Below are positions 30,094 to 33,315 of a stretch of DNA of 33,315 nt, one piece after another (within the stretch, counting starts at the first letter, position 1; each line of letters starts with the position of its first letter). Where the stretch lies: positions 1 through 33,315 of the forward strand of contig CAZWRV010000070.1 of the NCBI GenBank assembly GCA_964636325.1, written 5' to 3'. The notes under the pieces are model-generated. The model saw only the letters and a program-made list of their open reading frames with translations, was not told the origin of the DNA and searched no databases. Both the position numbers and the translations under genes were made by a program. This DNA is from CAZWRV01 sp964636325 (GTDB lineage: Bacteria > Verrucomicrobiota > Lentisphaeria > Victivallales > GWF2-50-93).

Positions 30094-31377
30094 ATGATTG
30101 AAAACGGCATAACGACGGACTGGCGCGCGGTGGTGCTCCGCGGAATCGAGTCTGAAGAATTGGACTACAAGGCCGCCCAGAACTGGCAGAAGCTTACCAA
30201 GGCGGGGAAGGCCAGGTTTGCGCGCCACTGCATGGCCATGGCCAACACAAAGGGCGGCTACATCGTCGTGGGGGTCGGGGAAGACAAGTCCGGCAAGCCA
30301 TGCCTCTACACGGGCGTCAGCCCGATGCAGTCGAGATCCTTCGACCCCACCGACGTGGGGAACGTAATAAACCGCTATTCAGACCCGCCGGTGGACTTCG
30401 ACATCGAAAGGCCCACCGTGGACGGCAAGAGGTATGTGATCTTCGTGATAAGGCGCTTCTCCCAGCTCCCTCACGTATGCTGCCACAGCTGCGAGTCCGA
30501 ACTCCAGCAGGGGGTATTCTACATCAGGACCGCCGACGCGTCGAGCCGGCCTGCCTTCAAGGCGTCAGAAGTGCACGGTATCGTCCAAAGGGCGCTCAGG
30601 AACCAGAGGGAGCTTCTCGGGCGCATGCTGAGAGGCATACTCTATGAAGGGAAGAAGTCTTTCAATCCTAACTCCCGGCGCGAATTCATAGAGCAGATAA
30701 CGAATTCGCGGCGTATATTCGACAGGATAAGGGCGGAATTCGACCATTCCGACGATCCGCTCTTCGAAATATCCGTCTTCCCCTCCGAGTTCGTCCAGGA
30801 GAAGTTCATGCTTTCACAGATAAAGTCGGCGGTGGAGAACTCCGGGACTAACGCGATCGAGTCGCCGTTCATCATCGTCGGCAGCGAAGAGGACTGCTAC
30901 TTCACGAACGTGGCATACCGATCCCTTTCCAAGGACAGCCGGCAGTTCTGGCAGGCCTTCAAGTCGGGGCTCTTCCATTGCTCCAGCTTCATCCCGGCCG
31001 GAGAACGAACGGTGGCCTACCTCGACCTTGTGAGGATAATCGCCTATGCGCTCGCATTCTTCGGGCGCTACTACTACGAGCTCGGCTATGCTGACGAGCT
31101 CTTCAACATAAATTTCAGGATTTCAAATGTCAACGGAGTCGCGCTCTCCGGCGCCGAGATATCCGGAACATCGAAGCATTCAAAGGATGCATCCATCTGC
31201 AGGATACCCGAAATAGAATTCTCCTTCCAGCGAACCGCCGCCGACATAATGAGCGGCACGGTTCAGCACAGCATAAGGGCAGTCACAGAAATATGCGAGC
31301 GCTTCAACCTCCCGGAGGGAAAGCACCAGAAGCTCGAGAAGATCATAGTCTCGCTCCTGGAGAAGCGGCGAGGGTAG
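30094..31377 (+). CDS. AlbA_2 (Schlafen-type) putative DNA-binding domain protein
   Basis: Residues about 8-140 match the AlbA_2/Schlafen domain: ESEELDYKAAQNW, FARHCMAMANTKGGYIVVGVGED, DVGNVINRYSDPPVDF, GKRYVIFVIRRFSQLPHVC and the GVFYIRTADASSRPA strand. AlbA_2 proteins bind nucleic acid and often act in transcriptional control; some Schlafen relatives are nucleases. The C-terminal 280 residues have no motif I recognise and no HTH or ATPase. It is a lone gene 119 bp after the pseudouridine synthase gene. No clear Shine-Dalgarno is visible. The following 408 bp (31378-31785) hold only transposase scraps and a hairpin. Confidence 0.75.
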   Translation: MIENGITTDWRAVVLRGIESEELDYKAAQNWQKLTKAGKARFARHCMAMANTKGGYIVVGVGEDKSGKPCLYTGVSPMQSRSFDPTDVGNVINRYSDPPVDFDIERPTVDGKRYVIFVIRRFSQLPHVCCHSCESELQQGVFYIRTADASSRPAFKASEVHGIVQRALRNQRELLGRMLRGILYEGKKSFNPNSRREFIEQITNSRRIFDRIRAEFDHSDDPLFEISVFPSEFVQEKFMLSQIKSAVENSGTNAIESPFIIVGSEEDCYFTNVAYRSLSKDSRQFWQAFKSGLFHCSSFIPAGERTVAYLDLVRIIAYALAFFGRYYYELGYADELFNINFRISNVNGVALSGAEISGTSKHSKDASICRIPEIEFSFQRTAADIMSGTVQHSIRAVTEICERFNLPEGKHQKLEKIIVSLLEKRRG

Positions 31378-31513
31378 AAGACAAAAATGGAATTCGCTTC
31401 CGTCGTGCTATCGTTGAGCTGTCGGCATGGGCCCCCCCCATGATTTCTTCCAGTAGAGCAATAAAAGGTTTCGTCCTTCCGTTATATGATATGCTAATAA
31501 GAATTAGTGTATC

Positions 31514-31626
31514 ATGCCGCACGCGCAGGAAACTGTCCATCCGGGCCGTAATTCTACCGCAGGCGCTACCCGTCCGCCTCACCGTTCTGGAGGATTGTCG
31601 GCGCCCACTACGACGAGTTCGAGCGC
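31514..31626 (+). pseudogene. N-terminal fragment of an IS91-like transposase (frameshifted)
   Basis: ATG at 31514 gives MPHAQETVHPGRN. A one-base frame change at about 31552 then gives FYRRRYPSASPFWRIVGAHYDEFER. The latter resembles the start of IS91/ISCR-type transposases, where a YRPR(R/H)PxxSPLW...HYDEF(E/L) segment precedes the zinc-binding part. The similarity stops at 31626, two bases before a perfect hairpin. Recognition is from memory of the family and not from a search. Confidence 0.5.
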
Positions 31627-31627
31627 A

Positions 31628-31662
31628 GTCAGATACCTCCGGTATTGCCGGAGGTATCTGAC
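31628..31662. repeat. Perfect 15-bp hairpin at the transposase break
   Basis: GTCAGATACCTCCGG (31628-31642), loop TATTG, CCGGAGGTATCTGAC (31648-31662). There is no T-run, so it is not a typical terminator. It lies right where the transposase N-terminal similarity ends and about 120 bp before the fucosidase gene. Confidence 0.85.
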
Positions 31663-31785
31663 TCCGCATCTGTGGACGGAGAAGGACAGCTCATAATCGG
31701 ACTTGTCAACGGAGTAAAGCATAGTAATCTTTGAGAGAGGAATAGACACCGTTAAACTCTGTAAAATAAAATGAATGGAGCGTAG

Positions 31786-33060
31786 ATGAAGGTTTTCAAT
31801 GACGAAAGGGACTGGTTCTTCAAGGCTAGATTTGGGCTTTTCATTCATTTCGGGCTCTACGCGATAGACGGTTGGCACGAGCAGGACCAGATGAGAAGGC
31901 GTATACCGCGGGAAAGATATCAGAAGCTGATGCACCGTTTTAATCCGTCATCGTTCGATCCGGATGGAATACTAGACACAGCAGAGTCCGCCGGCATGAA
32001 GTATCTATGCTTAACAACCAAGCACCATGACGGATTCTGTATGTGGAAGACCCAGACGACAGATTTCAACATTATGAATTCCCCATATGGAAAGGATATT
32101 GTCGGACAGCTCGCCGACGCATGTAGGCGCAGAGACTTTAGGCTTGGACTATATTACTCGATAGTGGACTGGAACCATCCTAACTATCCGAACCTGGGGC
32201 GCCATCATGAGCTGGCATGTCCTGAGCGTGGCGATGTGCCTGACTGGGACAGATATATGGCCTATCTTCGCGAACAAGTCCGCGAATTGTGCAGCAACTA
32301 CGGAAAGATAAGCCATTTTTTCTGGGACATGAACGTTCCGAAATACAGGGATTCCTCCGTAAACGATATGATCCGGAAATTGCAGCCAGAGGCGGTGATT
32401 AATGACAGGGGATTCGACGATGGTGACTTTGGTACTCCGGAACGTGAATACAACAATAGTGAAACCGACCGCATTGTCCGCTTCCCGCGTCCGACCGAGG
32501 CTTGCAATTCAGTAGGAACGCAGAGCTGGGGATACAGGAAGGGCGAAGATTATTACTCTATAGTCTTCCTTGTAAACAGCATTGATTCCGTCTTAGCCAA
32601 GGGGGGTAACTATCTTTTGAACGTTGGTCCTGATGCCAAGGGGCGCATCCCAGCCAAAGCACTAAAAATTCTCAAAGCGATAGGTGCCTGGTATGGCAGG
32701 GTCGGAGAATCCTTCTGCGACACCGAGCCGGCCAGCGACCTCGTCAGCAACCGGGATCTTTTCCTTACAAAACGTGGGAACTGTATATATGTTCATATCA
32801 AATCTCCTGCGAGGGCTGAGTCCGTGGTTCTTGCTCCGATATCCCAAAAGCCTGTCAGGGCGCTTCTGCTAAATAACGGGAAGATACTGAGGACGAGCCT
32901 CGAGCTTTTGCCTGTACAATGGCAGTCTGGAGCAAGATATCTTATCATTAAGGACATCCCTGCCGACCGTATGGCTGGAGAGACGATGGTGCTCCGGCTC
33001 GATTTCGAGTATGATATCGGCTGCGAAATTCATAAGCCCATTGATGAGTTCAAAGGATGA
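31786..33060 (+). CDS. Alpha-L-fucosidase, GH29
   Basis: A 424-residue GH29 enzyme without signal peptide. FFKARFGLFIHFGLYAIDGWHE, ESAGMKYLCLTTKHHDGFCMWKT, LGLYYSIVDWNHPNY and the nucleophile D181 in HFFWDMN follow the family pattern. SWGYRKGEDYYS and LAKGGNYLLNVGPDAKGRIP are also typical. It releases fucose from glycans or short oligosaccharides in the cytoplasm. GGAG is just upstream of the ATG. By eye its GC content and codon choice (ATA, AGA/AGG, AAT) are more AT-rich than the neighbours. It sits between two scraps of an IS91-like transposase, which together suggest acquisition by transfer. Confidence 0.93.
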   Translation: MKVFNDERDWFFKARFGLFIHFGLYAIDGWHEQDQMRRRIPRERYQKLMHRFNPSSFDPDGILDTAESAGMKYLCLTTKHHDGFCMWKTQTTDFNIMNSPYGKDIVGQLADACRRRDFRLGLYYSIVDWNHPNYPNLGRHHELACPERGDVPDWDRYMAYLREQVRELCSNYGKISHFFWDMNVPKYRDSSVNDMIRKLQPEAVINDRGFDDGDFGTPEREYNNSETDRIVRFPRPTEACNSVGTQSWGYRKGEDYYSIVFLVNSIDSVLAKGGNYLLNVGPDAKGRIPAKALKILKAIGAWYGRVGESFCDTEPASDLVSNRDLFLTKRGNCIYVHIKSPARAESVVLAPISQKPVRALLLNNGKILRTSLELLPVQWQSGARYLIIKDIPADRMAGETMVLRLDFEYDIGCEIHKPIDEFKG

Positions 33061-33098
33061 TTCTATGATTGACAATAGGATTACGCTATGAAATCAAG

Positions 33099-33215
33099 CA
33101 TCTTGATTTCCTCATATATTTTCCCAGCCGCTGGAAAAATATAATGCATATCCCGAATACAGGAGAGCACACGATACGGTATTACGGATGGTACAGCAAT
33201 AAGCCAAAGGGAAAA
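33099..33215 (+). pseudogene. C-terminal fragment of an IS91-like transposase
   Basis: The open frame 33069-33284 encodes HLDFLIYFPSRWKNIMHIPN and then a segment ending IRYYGWYSNKPKGK. It closely resembles the LDFLAxVxxHIPxxxxHxVRYYGxYSN end of IS91/ISCR transposases (Y2/IS801-type). No start codon with a ribosome site precedes it, and the central catalytic part is absent. It begins about 40 bp after the fucosidase stop, on the same strand as the N-terminal scrap at 31514. Confidence 0.65.
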
Positions 33216-33315
33216 CCTAGTCCCTTACGGCGGATTACAACAAATGAATTTGCCCAAAAAATAGGGGTAGGGAGAGCGCATTGATTTGCGTTCCCCCTCC
33301 CTCCGAACCGGACTG

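Overview
The window looks like a chromosomal segment of a moderately GC-rich, probably gut- or host-associated Gram-negative bacterium. Many intergenic repeats, a very large secreted beta-repeat protein, GH2 and GH29 glycosidases, an SUMF1 protein and a REP-associated transposase together resemble Lentisphaerota/Kiritimatiellota (PVC) genomes. This taxonomic guess comes from gene style only; the window has no rRNA or other marker that would settle it.

Layout. 209-1617 (+): two cobalamin salvage genes, cobS and a corrinoid adenosyltransferase. 1618-2015: a foldback element without genes. 2016-3143 (-): a Liv-type periplasmic binding protein. 3288-4218: a RAYT transposase gene bracketed by its presumed REP units and a 135-bp direct repeat. 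4225-6661 (-): SUMF1-domain protein, Nudix hydrolase and DAHP synthase. 6816-8633 (+): Ppx/GppA phosphatase directly followed by PrmA. 8720-9781 (-): GAPDH. 9949-18531 (-): a 2860-residue multi-domain surface-type protein that has lost its N-terminus. 18880-19525 (+): a VapBC toxin-antitoxin pair. 19526-20324: a gene-free island of several hairpin repeat families. 20325-22256 (-): a polytopic GT-C-like membrane protein. 22352-25483 (+): a LacZ-type beta-galactosidase. 25516-28819 (-): livG, livM and livH, with an S23-type four-helix-bundle gene between livM and livH. 29021-31377 (+): an RluA-family pseudouridine synthase and an AlbA_2 (Schlafen-type) protein. 31514-33215 (+): an alpha-L-fucosidase lying between what look like the N- and C-terminal scraps of one IS91-like transposase.

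How it fits together. The housekeeping genes are ordinary. The unusual content is the repeats. At least five families of short structured repeats are visible: RAYT-type REPs; a hairpin element whose stems covary between four copies; a GGAGGGTTGAGC multi-hairpin element, one copy of which is translated in frame inside the SUMF1 gene; tandem GTTATTN heptamers in operon gaps; and 9-bp GAGGAC repeats. They mark insertion or rearrangement points: next to the truncated giant gene, around the S23 gene in the liv operon, and around the RAYT gene. The GH29 gene inside a split transposase and the covarying-stem element are the strongest candidates for something not yet described.
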